Made by a program: the position numbers and the translations under genes
Shown here: positions 34,412 to 47,083 of the stretch, piece after piece
How positions within the stretch are numbered: the stretch's first letter is position 1
Layout: every line of letters starts with the position of its first letter
Assembly (NCBI RefSeq): GCF_022539505.1
Contig: NC_061514.1
Span: 247,864,124 to 247,928,123 of the forward strand
Length of the DNA: 64,000 nt
Direction: 5' to 3'
Origin: Lolium rigidum
Taxonomy: Eukaryota; Streptophyta; Magnoliopsida; Poales; Poaceae
Notes under the pieces: generated by a model
Told to the model about the DNA's origin: nothing
Seen by the model: the letters and a program-made list of their open reading frames with translations, nothing else
Database searches by the model: none

Positions 34412-35745
34412 ACAGTGAGGCATTGTTACGGAAGACTCTAGCATTTCTTTCATTTCAAACTTCCCAAGAAACGAGGATGAGCATGGAAGTGTGGCCTTCC
34501 GAGTGGCGGCATATCCCAAACCCATCTTGGTCCTCCCATCTTTGACGATATCTTCATTTGCTCACGTGGAGGTGTCAATGTCGTGTCGTCCAAACCAAGG
34601 AAGGATTGCATTCCAAATGTGGGTGGTAAAGCGGAATTTGAAGCGGAGTTGCGACGCCGATTCTTGAACTTGGTTACGTAGAGGGAAATTACAAGTCATC
34701 CTCTTCTAATCAACCGGTTCGTCCAAATTCTATTGTGTAAGACCATGTGAAAAATTTGCATTTAAGAGGTGCTCAAATCTTCCAAACCATAGGCTTCAAG
34801 GTGAAACGAGTAGTGCCCAAGACCTATCCATGGCTTTGTTTCATCCATCCATTCATGCCAAAGCCACCTAAGTCAAAGAGCAGTTGCAAACTTATGAACG
34901 TTCAAGATGCCAAGACCGCCAAGCTTAGTTGGGCGACAAACCAAGATCCAATTAGCTTTGCACTTTCCTGCGGACATCTTCTCACAACCGATCCACAAAT
35001 ATGCACTAAGTAAAATTTTAATCTTTTGAAGTACTTCCTTTGGAAGGTCAAGATACATTATATAATAGATTTCTCGAGAGGTAATGACAGCGTGAACTAA
35101 CACTCTGCAGGCCTGCCACAGTAACATTTTTCTAACTCTCGGATTCAAGCCTGCTGGCAAATTTATCTTCAAGGTGTTAAAGGTTCATCATTTGAAGGCG
35201 TTGAATGGAAAGTGGTAGGCCTAAGTATAGCATGGGGAATGAGTCTACTATAGGCGTAAAGTGTTGAAGGATGTCGTCGAGGTCAAGATCAACACATCCA
35301 ATTGGGGCAACGAGACTCTTTTGGCAATTGGTGCTCAAACCGGTGGCATCTCCAAACAAAGAAAGAAGAAAGTGTAGCCACAAGGAATTTTATGTTATCC
35401 TTGGTAAGTGCCACAAAACCGGCCGCGTCGTCGGCGTAGAGAGAGGTGTGTTCCATAGGAACTCTTCCCCAAAGGGAGTGACGTTGCCCTTGTTCGTTCG
35501 CCTTTTGAAGGATGAAGTTGATTTGGTCAATTGAAAACACAAATGTGAGTGGTGATAACAGGTCTCCTTGGTGAAGTCCACGACCATGCTTGCTATGATC
35601 ACAAGGCACGACGAGATTCCAAACCCACTCACACAATCTTGTAGGAAAACCATGCCGACGATGGAGGTCCATGATATATTCCCATTACACGGAATCAAAA
35701 GTTTTCTTGATACAAAGTTTGAAAAGATATATCTCCAACCACCCC
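34412..35745 (-). mobile_element. 5'-truncated LINE, reverse-transcriptase part (right of the Copia insertion)
   Basis: Minus-strand fragments of a non-LTR reverse transcriptase: KTFDSV followed by an in-frame stop and WEYIMDLHRRHGFPTRL, then GRGLHQGDLLSPLTF, then the catalytic SLYADDAAGF (YADD). Next come PKEVLQKIKILLSAYLW and WILVCRPTKLGGLGILN, and finally NERNARVFRNNAS at the Copia border. The endonuclease and early RT are missing, so the copy is 5'-truncated near 35740 as is common for LINEs. Several stops and shifts make it dead. Confidence 0.85.
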
Positions 35746-35749
35746 CCCC

Positions 35750-36400
35750 CTCCAATGTCCTATGGGCGCCAAAGGAGAAAATCTCGCCCAGCCGCCCCCC
35801 CTATAGCACAGTTTCATCTGACACAGACCATTTTTTCCATCTGGCGCTCCCATGCCGCACCCAAACTAGGGGGGGTGCCAGTGTCAGTGCCAGATGTTCA
35901 CGTTGAACCGTTTATGTGCATTGTCCCCCATCTCGCAGTGACATATTTCTTCGTCTCACGTGCCTCCTCTTCACGCGTGTAGTAATGGCACTAAACCATC
36001 GGGAAAATTTTCAGGCGAGCAGCCAACCCGCCCAAGCGAGGGCCACGCGGCGGCGTTATTGCGTGCCTTTTGAGCGTCGTTGGGCGCCACGTAGGATGGC
36101 TTCAACATCGTCCTCCACAGTTGCAATGTCGCGTGCTCCACGCTTCTCTACCCTCGCCTCTGCCGAGGATGACCACGAGGAGAAGTCACACAAACGCTAC
36201 AGCGGTGATGGCCTCATCATCCGCGAGCCGAGGGATCCTCATGCACCACCACCACCACACGGCATGCACCTCGTCAAACCAAAGAAGAAGCCCCGGTGCT
36301 AAAACCGCAGCGGCGCCTCCTTATACGGCCTACAAAACTGCTCTCTCATATGTTGTATGGGCATGGTGGAAATGCTCTAACTCATGTTGAATAGCATGCA
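35750..36400 (+). other. GC-rich stretch with an orphan open frame (35916-36302)
   Basis: One 128-codon frame ends in a proline/histidine run and basic tail (HAPPPPHGMHLVKPKKKPRC). The opening has no clear start context, and I recognise no domain. The flanks carry weakly similar outer ends resembling MITE termini, but no convincing duplication. It may be a decayed transposon-borne gene piece. Confidence 0.35.
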
Positions 36401-36484
36401 ATTTTTTAAAATAATACCTTGACCCGTTAATTCCATGAATAATACTCGATTTTGAACTTTATCAAGAATAATACACCGTCAGGT

Positions 36485-36713
36485 AGTGTTCCCTGATTAG
36501 TACTTATCGGGCAAGCCTAGCCCGACTAGTTGAGATTCGGTGGGCCAGTGTGTGCGATATAGCAGGCTAAAAACGTATCGAGAAAAGCTAACCCGATTAG
36601 TACTTATTGGGGAACCTTTTCCCGACTGTCCTCTACTCCATGCACTAATCGGGAAAATCTAACCCGATTAGTATTTATTGGGGAGCCATTTTCTGACTGC
36701 CTCTTTTTCTAAT
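36485..36713 (+). repeat. Degenerate repeats built on CCGATTAGTACTTAT(C/T)GGG
   Basis: Copies start near 36492, 36593 and 36666. Each is followed by a short spacer and CCCGACT or CTGACT. Spacing is about 100 then 73 bp. Confidence 0.65.
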
Positions 36714-37620
36714 AATACTGCTTAGCGTGCTCAGCACACCGATGGGCCCATGAAATCCTGGCCTCTCGAAAAACTGTTACCCGATTTCTTCCTCTCGAGA
36801 AACGCCTCGCCGGCGGTATGTTATTTGTGAAATTCATTAAAAGCTGAGTATTATTTTTAGAAATAAAGAAACAAATATTATTAAAAAAGATCGGGAATAG
36901 AAGCACAATTTGATAGTCGGAAACACCAACCCAACCACCACAGTCACGGAATCGGGTACAGGTTGAAAACAGAGAGGCGGTGTACGTGTTCAGCAACAGA
37001 CCCGTCAAGGTTATGATGAGCTAATTAAGATGCATCCATTTCAGAGAAGATGAAAAAGTATGTATGATTTAAATTCTTTCCTGGCAAAGAAGTTTGGGAA
37101 GCTATCTATTTAGCATACAACGAACCGAAGGAGCAACACGTGGAGCTGAACAGTAAACAATGTTGACAAATTGCAGCTCGATGTCCAAGTTTATTCACCG
37201 GCTCGTCACGTGGGGCAAATCTCTGCCTTCTGGCAGAACCGGCCGGGTCGAGTCAGCTGACATCGGGGACTCTAGAAATAATGAACAGTTTAGACAAAAG
37301 ACTTCTATTTTCATTGATTAAGAAAAGATTTTAGAGAGGTTTTACAGGCTAAAGTCTTTGTCGAGAACGCGCCACCCAAGATTATAAGCATCTAGTATCC
37401 AAATATGAAGGCAACTAAAATAAAAATGATGAGAGTAGTCTGGCTTAGAAAAATCTAACTCTAAATCTATGCTCCGCCCTTCGAGGAAAAGAAACAACCT
37501 CAAATGCTGAAATTTTGTATCAAGCTTAGGAAAGCGGTACCTGACCACATACATCTGAGGTAGATAAAACAGAAAAAAAAAACGTCGCTGTTTTGGAGAT
37601 CGGTTTTCTCCTAGAATAAA

Positions 37621-37718
37621 AGAAACCGGAGATGTTTCAAAGTTAAAACATGAAAGAAACCAGTGAGGTTTCAAAGTCAAAACATGAAAAGAAACCGGTG
37701 ATGTTTCCAAGTTAAAAT
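37621..37718 (+). repeat. Tandem repeat, about 34 bp x 3
   Basis: Units begin AGAAACC(G/A)G and continue ...TGTTTC(A/C)AAGT(T/C)AAAA. They lie at 37621-37654, 37655-37689 and 37690-37718 (partial). Confidence 0.85.
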
Positions 37719-38290
37719 TAGCTAATACAAACACTAATTTTCACACTGCGTGATAAGCTCAGAACTTGAGGAGGACTCATGAGCATGCTGTGTAATCTGA
37801 CGGAGTCGTAGCATGGTGCATATGGGTGGTGATAATGTTTATGTCATGCTTGGGCATCATATCAGCTTGTTTGTTGCTTTTTTTACAAGCAAATATTATT
37901 TTACTAGCAGCGAGGTGACTTTGTTAATCTAAAGACTTGTTGGATTAGTTTCTTGAAATAGTTTCTCGTAGATGTTTATAGATATAGGATACATTTGTGT
38001 GTTCATAAGCTGAATATATAAATGGTCGTGAAGGTTGTGTGTCTATGTTGTGCATGTGCTTCCCAATAAGAAAACAAGAAACTGTTGGACCTTGGATTCC
38101 CTTACCCAGCCAGTTCGGCCCGACAAATACGGCAGAGAATCCAACCAAGTGACCAACACAACGAGCCGGGGCCCAAGCCCAACCCGGCCCATTAAACTCC
38201 GACCGGTCCCACGCTTTCCGCCGTCTCCTGTCTGCGCATCTAAACCCCAAACCCTCCTCTCTTTCCTTCCCTCTCTCTGACCCCCGAGGT
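37719..38290. other. Upstream region of the RBP45 gene
   Basis: No separate gene. The last 150 bp are C/T-rich, as in many plant housekeeping leaders. Confidence 0.5.
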
Positions 38291-38292
38291 TT

Positions 38293-38301
38293 TTAGGGTT
38301 T
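38293..38301 (+). promoter_or_regulatory. Telo-box in the RBP45 leader
   Basis: TTAGGGTTT, the reverse of AAACCCTAA, 47 bp upstream of the start codon. Telo-boxes are common in promoters and leaders of plant translation and ribosome-biogenesis genes. Confidence 0.65.
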
Positions 38302-38347
38302 CGCATCCGCCGCCGCCGGAACCGGAGCCGGGGACACGCCGCCCGCG

Positions 38348-41300
38348 ATGTACCAGCAGCCAATGAACGGGCAGCACGCGCCGCAGCCGCAGGCCTCCGG
38401 GCCCCCGCCTCCTGCCCCGCAGCAGCAGGCGCCCCCGCCGCAGCAGTACTACCAGGCGCCGCCGCCGCAGTACTACCAGCAGGGCCCGCCGCCGGCCATG
38501 TGGGGCCACCCGCAGCAGCACATGCCTCCGCAGTACGCGGCCCCGCCCCCGCAGCAGTACGCGCCCCCGCCCCCTCACCAGTACGCGCAGCCGCCACCGC
38601 AGCAGTACGCGCAGCAGCCGCCGCCGCACTACGGCGCGCAGGTGGCCGGCGGGCCCGCGCCCGGAAGCGAGGATGTCAAGACTCTGTGGATCGGGGATCT
38701 CCAGTACTGGATGGACGAGAACTACCTCTACAGCGCCTTTGCGCCCGTCGGGCCGCAGCAGGTGATGCCGTTTATTTACTGAGACTTGTTTCGTTACGAG
38801 TTTACACATCTGACGTATGTGCTTGCTTGCTTGATTGGTTGTGTTACGTTGGTTTTGATCCGTGTAGCTTTAGCAATACTTTCGCATGTATGATGTGCTT
38901 GAATGCTGGATTATGTTATATATTGGTTTGGTTCCTTGTAGCTTTAGGAATTGGGACATTCATATCAGGCGGTTTCCTAGCATGTTTTCACATGTCATCC
39001 ACTGCAGGAACTAGGAATTGGCTCGGTGATTGCTTTGAGGCGCTAGCATATCTATTGCTGTTATTTTAAGTCAGCATCGTACAGCTAGAAACATGTTATA
39101 GTTATAAACTGCAGTTACTAAGGCTAGGTCTATTCATTGTTCTTGCTTAAGCGTTACTTTTTTATCTGTATACGTGTGATGTGACTGCACATGCTCAATG
39201 CAAGATGTGTTACCAGATATAAATCTGCTGTATCAAGACTAATTTAAGGTGACACATGAAATATACGATAGCATTTTCATTCATATATGTTTGGCCTTAC
39301 ACATTCTAACAATTGTCTTTTGCAACCCTGGAAGTGTGACCTCTGGAATCAATTATGTATGATCGTTTAGTTTTTCAGTTAACACGTATTGTTCCCGTCT
39401 TTCATGGAAACGTTTTTTAACTGTACAGCCTGCCTGTTTCTACTTCTATGTTCTGTATGGCTATTAATGCTCTCTAGAAATTGCAGGTCACCAACGTGAA
39501 AATCATCCGCAGCAAATCAACTGGGCAGCCTGAAGGTTATGGTTTTGTTGAATTTCTCTCTCGAGCTGCTGCAGAATATGCTCTCAGCTTTAATGGACAG
39601 ATGATGCCTTCTGTTGAGCAAGCTTTTAAGCTAAACTGGGCTTCTTCTAGCTCTGGTGACAAGCGTGGTGATGATGGCTCTGATCACACCATATTTGTTG
39701 GTGATTTGGCTGCTGATGTTACTGACGCCATGCTGGAAGAGATATTCAAAGCCTCCTACCCTTCAGTTAAAGGTGCTAATGTTGTTACTGACAGGGCCAC
39801 TGGTCGCTCCAAAGGATATGGTTTTGTTCGTTTTGGAGATGCAACTGAGCAGGCACGTGCTATGACTGAAATGAATGGAGCACAGTTGTCTACGAGACAT
39901 ATGAGGATAGGGCCTGCAGCTAACAAGAAGAATATGGGTACTCAGCAGACATACTCGTCTAATGGTACGCGACCACTGGAATTTTTTCTTGCTCTTTCAT
40001 CACCTGCTTCTGTAGAATCTTGTAGGGAATCTAGTGGACGCATCATTTTGTAGGCCAAGTCAACCTATTTACACGCTTACTGTTCCCTGTTTGCTTGCTT
40101 GATGAGAGTGTTTTGTTAGCACATCTTTTGTTTCTACTCACTACACTTCAGGGTAGCCAGCATTGCTTCTGTAGCTGTAAACAAACATTTCCATCATACT
40201 CTACGTTTCTAAGATTGGATAAATAAAGACAACTAGGTAGTGAATAAACTAAACACAATTCATGTTTCTCAAAGCAGGATGCCATGCCATCTTCATGTAA
40301 GTCCTGGAAATGTCTTCAGCTGAGATAATTGTCTCCTGTAATCTGTGGCCTCAGTTAGGTCAGTGTTTTAATTTTGTGAAATTTGTTTCCCAATTGCTCT
40401 GGGGGCAATTGTGCTCTGTCTGTCTCTTCTCACATTGAGATAGCTACATTCTTGGAGCTTTTATCTGTCATTTTGCAGTACTACCAGTTCTAGCTTAAAT
40501 GATCTTCTCAATGTAGACACCCAATAGAGTTTGCATCATATCTCAGATATTCATCCCCCCTCAACCTCTCATTCCTTGCATGTGCACTTATACCGTACTT
40601 GCAGACTAAAGTGATAGCTGTCCTTTTTTTTGTGATGGACAAGGTGTAGGTTTGAGATAGCCTCACACTAAATAGACTATGATTATATGTTAAAACGCTC
40701 TTCGAGGAACAAACGTATACAAATATAAAGGAAAGTTACTATTTGTTGTGTGCTGCACGTTGCAACAGACAAGGCTAATTCCAGTAGTGTGTCATTTGCT
40801 CAAATTTGGATCCGTGCTGACAGCCATGCTCCTAGGATTCATTTTTTCTACAGCCAAGCTGAAGCATGAAATTGTCAAATAAAACTATGAAGCAAGGACT
40901 GCTTGCTTCCATCACGTCCTGTCATTGACAATAGCTTCTTTGTGTGATAGCTGTTTTGGTGCAGCCAGATAGCGTGAGCAGCATTTGCATGTACTTTATG
41001 ACTAGGTTATCAAGGATATATCTATCGATTTACTGCTAACTGTGTATATGTTTTGTGTGCACTGGTATTTTTAGTCTGAGCATACCCAGCTGGGTTTGCC
41101 AGCTTTATTTTAGTTTTACATGTTGATTCTATGGTGGTTCTTCTGAAGTTAATGGTGGATGTGTATTTTGTTATGGCAGCAGGGTACCAGAGCTCACAAG
41201 GAAATGAGGCGTCGAATGATCCCAACAATACTACAGTGAGCCTCTTGTTAATTTTCTAAATTCTGGGTGTTATTGTTTCCTTACTTTTTCATACTTGTGC

Positions 41301-41900
41301 GATAGATCTTTGTGGGCGGGTTAGATTCCAATATAGATGAGAACTATCTAAAGCAAGTTTTTACTCCATATGGCGAAGTGAACCATGTAAAGATTCCTGT
41401 AGGCAAGCGTTGTGGATTTGTCCAATTTACCAGCAGGTTAAGAATATCTTCAGTCTTTTTACTAGTTATCCAAGGTAATATTCATGACCTAATTGTTGAT
41501 CTCTTGCCATTGCTGTACTTTCAGGTCATGCGCCGAGGGAGCCATCAATGCGCTGAATGGGACTCTGATTGGAAGTTCCAACGTTCGTCTTTCATGGGGC
41601 CGTAGCACCAAACAGGTATTGTATACAAAGGCAGTCTGGCAGCTTTTATATCTTGATATGTGCATTATCCTGACCTAAAAAACGTTCTGTCAGCCTCCCC
41701 AGCAGGATGCAAGCCAGGGTAATGTCAACAGCTACTATGGATATCAGCAGGGTCATGATGCTTACTATGGTGCATCCAATGTGCAAGATCCTAGCATGCA
41801 AACCTATGGATATGCTGGTTATGGCAGCTACGAGCAGCAACAGCAGCAGCAGCCATCTCAACCACAGCAGCAGCCTCCGCAGCAGCAACCTCCACAGTAG
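38348..41900 (+). CDS. RBP45: RBP45/RBP47-type poly(A)/U-rich RNA-binding protein, three RRMs, 457 aa
   Basis: Six exons join in frame: 38348-38761, 39487-39964, 41183-41235, 41306-41436, 41525-41615 and 41694-41900 (458 codons with TAG). Residues 1-100 are a Pro/Gln/Tyr-rich leader. RRM1 (about 110-190) has LWIGDLQYW and GYGFVEF. RRM2 (about 205-285) has IFVGDLAADV and KGYGFVRF. RRM3 (about 317-390) has IFVGGLDSNIDENYL and CGFVQF. The tail is Tyr/Gly then Gln-rich (YGYAGYGSYEQQQQQQ). This is the plan of plant RBP45/47, nuclear proteins that bind poly(A) and U-rich RNA and join stress granules. The first intron splits RRM1, and exon 3 is only 53 nt. The start is the first ATG after a C/T-rich leader. 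Family assignment is firm; the exact paralogue (45 versus 47) is not. Confidence 0.94.
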
Positions 41901-43533
41901 CAGCAGCTTTCCTACAGCAGGCAAGAACCGACAGTCCACTATATTCTTCCTGTCTTCATATCTTAGTGACTTTATCTGGAGTACAATTTATGGGCCAAAT
42001 TAATTTTTGTTTAATTAGCTTTTTACATCTTGCAGTCACCATTTGAGGCGATGGAGCGCAATCAGATTTGCATGAACAGGATAGCACTGGGTCATGAGTT
42101 ATGGTATAGGGGTCCTTGTTTGTATGATGGGTAGTATCTAGTGCTTTGACTGTAGCCCTAGTTTTATTCAGTGTCTCTTGCTGTTTTAAATTATCGAACT
42201 CTGTCATGACTTGAGTTGTTGATGGTAATGTTATCTTTGGATCATTGATTGCTTGGTTTATGTTGAATCCTCCTATAGGCACACTCAAATTTGTGTGCTT
42301 GTGTCAAAAAAGGTGATTTGTTTTCCGTGCAATTGAATGTATCAACAAGCGAAAAATTCTATTTTTCATAAGCTTAAAACTCCCGAAGGTGCTCTTATTC
42401 GGGCTGTATTGGATTTTAGCTTTTGAATCTTGCAAAACTTTTGCCTTCGGGAAACATTACATGAGCGTTTCAAAGGATTGTCAAACTCCAATCGCTTACG
42501 AGGGTCGCATTGGGTCACAGGAGCTGCTGCTAATCAGCGATATGCTCGTGTTGGTGATGTTATTGTTGCTGTAAGCCTGTAATTGAAGACGCATTGCCCC
42601 AAATGTCCCTAGAAATATCCAAAGAAATTCGAGACGTAATTGTACGTACATGCAAAGAGTTCAAATGTGAAGATGGTATAGTAATCCGCTATGGTAAATT
42701 ACAGCGGTTATAATTGATTGAAAGGGAAATCCAAAACGGTGAAATGCTAGTGGCTTGGAAAGTTACCCAAACCTAAGCACCTACGAGGCTAGCTCTCAGG
42801 GTCAGATGGGAGTGGATCAGACGTACTAATGGATCTAAACACTGGCAAGGGCTCCCCAAGTTCCAGGACAAACAAGCTCAGTAGTTTTTTCACAGGTTGG
42901 TGCTTATCAAAATTGGCGACGGCAAAGCGACACTTCTGGCTTGGTCATTGGATCAATGGCTTTGCTGAAATTGACATTGCTCCCTTGGTTTGCACGCCAT
43001 CAATCAACAAGCGCACATCCAACAGAAGATCGGCAGCTGAGGCGCTCAGGAAGCATAGATGGGTGTCAGATATTACAGTCCGGCTCTCCGTGCAGGGGGC
43101 GATTCAGTTCATCAGAGTATCAGACTATGTGAAGGTGTGCAATGCATCCCCACAAAGATAACTTCAGCTGGCGCTGGTCCCACAATGTTCGTTTATATTA
43201 CTGTGCTCGTCAGGTGTGGTTTAAGCTGTTTGAAGCCTTCAACATCCCAGCCAGAATGCCTAACAGCTTCGTGCTCACAGTTGTGGTGCTGCTAAGATTC
43301 GATTAATCGATCCGCTTGGCACACCTCGGTACAACGTCAATGGAATAAACATGACTAGTATAAAATTATGTAATGTAATTTTTTCTTTATCCGTAGGAAC
43401 ACACAGGTATTTAGCTAGCACATCAAAATTTCATCTCTCCATTGTGGAGAGCTCACTAACCTACAACCACCAATAGAACCCTGGGGTGCAATGCGGCTCA
43501 GCACAAACACCCAGCGCCATCACATCCCAGAAT
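41901..43533. other. Convergent 3' regions of RBP45 and the helicase
   Basis: The RBP45 3' UTR runs from 41901 to perhaps 42290. Then about 1.1 kb has no supported gene; the open frame at 42829-43161 lacks recognisable features. The helicase 3' UTR occupies the last part. Confidence 0.5.
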
Positions 43534-46500
43534 TTAGTCGTGCATTTTCCCCAGAAGCTTCAGGGCCAGTGCCTCCTGCTGAGCGAGAAGGTCCTTGGCC
43601 TCATCACCGCCTTCATCCTCGTCACTATTGTTCAAGTACTTCTTCTTACCCTTGTAGGGCATGTTCCGGCCTCCATCCGACTCTGAGCCGCTGTCCTCGG
43701 ACACCGCATCTGTTTCCTCCTGTCTCTTGCGCTTCAGCTTCATCTTCTTCTGCAACTTCTTCTCGTGCAAAGTCTTCTTATGCTGGGCCTTGTCCTCCTT
43801 GTCGTCTTCCTGCATTTCTTTCAGCATCTCCGCATACCTCTGGGAAACTGCACCAATAAAGCCAAATACAAAATGAGGTTCAAGTCACATAGTACATGCA
43901 AAATTTGAAGTATGAATCGAAAAAGAAGCTCAACAAACTTTTATCCTTGTGAATCACGTCTTCTGAGCCCACTTCTTCCGCCAAAGACGCAAGAGGATCA
44001 ATCGCGTTGCCCTCATCGTCGTACTTGACCCTTGTTCCCACGGGCCTGTGCACGTTTATCTTCAACTTCTTCTTCTTCAAGGGCCTAGCTGCCAACCTGG
44101 CAAAGGATCGCAGATTAGCATAACCAACAGCAAAAACAACACCCAGATGCCAGATCCAAGCCTGAATGATGAAGGTTCGGAGGTACAAGGAACATGCACG
44201 GTGAAAATTAAATTTTAAGTTAGGAGGGGCATACTCTTCGACTTTTCCTGGTTCCATATTTGTATAGGTGCCAGGTGCTTTAGGAGAAAGGATGTCGTCA
44301 AGCTGAAGCATATTTGGATCTGTTGTAGCCTTCTTTGGATAAAGGATGTCATCATCATCAAGTCCATCATCCGCAAGCATGTCACGGTTTTTCTGTGGAT
44401 TTATTTCGATAACTTTAGCTTTCTGTTTCATCTGTTTCACATCATTCTCATCCATATCCTTCCTCGACACATTCTTTTGGTGGGTTACGAAGCGGATTTT
44501 AGGGGTAACAGGAAGACCAAGCGAAGAAGCATATGCAGCAAAATTCTCTGCAGAGAACCTGTTCAGATCGAACACCTCTTTGTCTTTCTGGACGTGGATT
44601 GACTTGAGATAGGTAACAAAAGCCCTTTTACCCAGTTGCTGCAGATTGGGAAATTTAACCAGCACTGCTGCTATATTCTTAGATATCTGTTCCAGCTGTT
44701 CCACTTTTGGCTAAAAAAGAGAAATTTGCATAGTGAGCATTAAATAAAATTGAAATGCACTACACAAATACACAATAACAAGCCTAGCTGAGCAGTGTTT
44801 TGTGTAGAACCACCTCAGAATAATCTGTAACTCAGCCCTAACCTACTCACTCTAAGAACGCAGCTCAGACATAGAATGAATATTGACCAACATTAAAATG
44901 TATAGGTCAACCAACAAACTACGCATTAAATTAACTGATAAGCTTACTGCTGACCTTTCTAACACTTATAGGTATTTTGCTTTCGGCTGCCTTCAACTTT
45001 TCCAGCATTTTTTCTTCCTCAGGACACAAGAATATAAGAGATTTTCCTTTCCTATTGTAACGAGCTGTGCGACCAACTCTGTGGATGTATACTGCAAGGT
45101 TTTCTGGACAATCAACCTACGATAGCAACAATAAGTTATAGCACGAGTGTCCAGAACAAAATATTAGTTCTCAAGACAAAGATATACCTGTACCACCCAA
45201 TCCACATCCCGTATATCCAATCCTCTAGCAGATATATCAGTTGAGAACAGAACTGAAGTACTCTCATTGAATTCTGCCACTATGGCCTGCTGTACTTCAT
45301 ATTTCATCCGCCCATGCATACATTTTAAAGGAATACCAGGACGAAGTTTCTTAAAAATTTCATAAACAAATTTGACCTGCAGGAGTCGAATATTAGATAA
45401 AGGAATGACAGAGACCAACTCTTGGACAAACTGTTTCTAGATAACACCCTTGGTGCACTCATGCAACCATCACTGATAAAGGTAGCAATTATATTTGCAA
45501 GAAGTAGATATCTTTCTCACATGCTCACATTCATTCAATGTGTAACAAATAAGTGATAAAAATCAAAACACAAACAAAAGGATTAAAATACCTAAGCGAA
45601 TTTCCAGACAATGTATCTATGTTGTTTCTTAATTCAGTATAAATTTGATGGTGGGATTTTGAACAACACTACAAGACTGCAGGAACACACATAAAGGAGG
45701 AGTGGATGGCATATGTTACCAACAGACAAAACATTACCTGCTTAACACTTGTTAAGAAGACTAGTATTTTTGACCTTAGATGCCTTTTGATGAAGCTCCA
45801 GAGCATATTCAGCTTCTGCTCAAGAGGCACAATCATGGCACACTGCTCAAGGAAATCTGGGGTGGCTGTGCTAGCCTGCTCATGCACACTTATATATTCA
45901 GGATTCTTCAGGTTAACCCTTGCGAGGTCCTTAATTGACTTTGTCTGTGTAGCAGAAAATAGTAAAGTTTGTACTTTCGGGATCTGAGAAATGATGATGT
46001 CAATTTGGGATTGGAAATCCCGGTGAAGCATATGATCCGCCTCATCAATCACCAAAATCTGTTCCATACCAAAAAAGAAAAAGACATGATTTCAGATTAT
46101 CTGCATCTCATAATTTGGAGTCTGTCTAGTAACCATAAATCAAGTTGTGTGTGGTAACCTGGAGCTGTGAGCAATCGAAGTTTGGAGTCTCGTCAAAGTG
46201 CTGGACTAACCGCCCAGGAGTGCACACTATGATGTTCAAACGGTTTATGGCTTCTTTTTCGTCATCAATACCATTGCGCTTAACAATAGCACCACCACTA
46301 AAGCCAAGGGGCGTCCCCAGCCTATTGACCACATCCCAAATTTGACCAGCTAGATCATTAGTGGGAGTGATAATAATGCAACCGACGCCATCCATCTTAG
46401 TCCATTTCACCCTATACAGCTTCTCTAGAAGCTGCCAAAAGAGGACCGTGGTGAGATAAGCTACCCAGGGAATTGCAACCATCTCTTGTACCATGATCAT

Positions 46501-47060
46501 AAGATGAGCTAAACAGTCAAGACACAACAAATAACACTTTCCGGAGCACAATTAACAGACCTAAAGACGAAAGTGTCATAACGATTCACAGTGGTTCCAC
46601 GGTTCTTACTCTGCATTCCTTGTAAGGGGAATTAAGGCAGTAGAGTAAATTAGAAGCATAAGCTTACCGGAATGACGAAGGCGAGGGTCTTGCCGGACCC
46701 GGTCTTGGCCGCGCCGAGGACATCGCGGCCGCAGAGCGCGTGGGGGATGGCGGCGCGCTGGATCTCGCTCATAACCTTGTACCCCGCCTTCCGCAGGCCT
46801 TCCTTTGTCTTCTTGGACAGCGGCAACTCGTCGAACCGCGTGCACGCGCCATACTGCGAGTACTCCCCGGCCGCCGCCTTCGCCACCACAGCTCGTGCGT
46901 TTTTCCGTGCGTCGGCGGCGGAGGAGGACTTGGAGGGGGGAGGGGGCTTGGTTCCCGGGAGGGGCTTGCCGGCGTCGATCCAGGCTTCGAGGAGTCGGAT
47001 CTCGGCGTCCTCCTTGTCGCGGGACTGCTTGGACTCGAGGCGGCGCTGCGGCCGGCGCAT
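43534..47060 (-). CDS. RH32: DEAD-box RNA helicase, DDX10/Dbp4 type (plant RH32), 761 aa
   Basis: Eight exons (minus): 47060-46668, 46431-46159, 46058-45738, 45376-45188, 45116-44955, 44710-44235, 44096-43939 and 43847-43534, all in frame. Visible motifs: Q-motif region [18 protein letters not shown]...IQ, motif [10 protein letters not shown], Ia-like PTNDLAGQ, Ib [47 protein letters not shown]. After the core comes [19 protein letters not shown], the conserved C-terminal region of this subfamily. A lysine-rich tail follows ([14 protein letters not shown]), ending KLLGKMHD. Yeast Dbp4 and human DDX10 release U14 snoRNA during 18S rRNA processing in the nucleolus, and the same role is inferred here. 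Length matches plant RH32. The Arg-to-Asn change in motif Ia (usual PTRELA) is unusual. Confidence 0.92.
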
Positions 47061-47083
47061 GGCTCCGGCGGAGCTGCTACGGT

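Noticed and set aside
15850..35745. TTTCAA as target duplication of the minus-strand LINE
   Set aside because: Only six bases are shared and one extra G intervenes after the A-run; too short to claim for a LINE.
35740..36390. Possible MITE ends (ATCTCCAACC and GAGCATTTCCACC inverted)
   Set aside because: The ends agree only weakly and no matching target duplication could be seen.
38043..38809. Two long minus-strand frames across RBP45 exon 1
   Set aside because: They are Arg/Ala/Leu-rich shadows of the Pro/Gln-rich exon on the plus strand.
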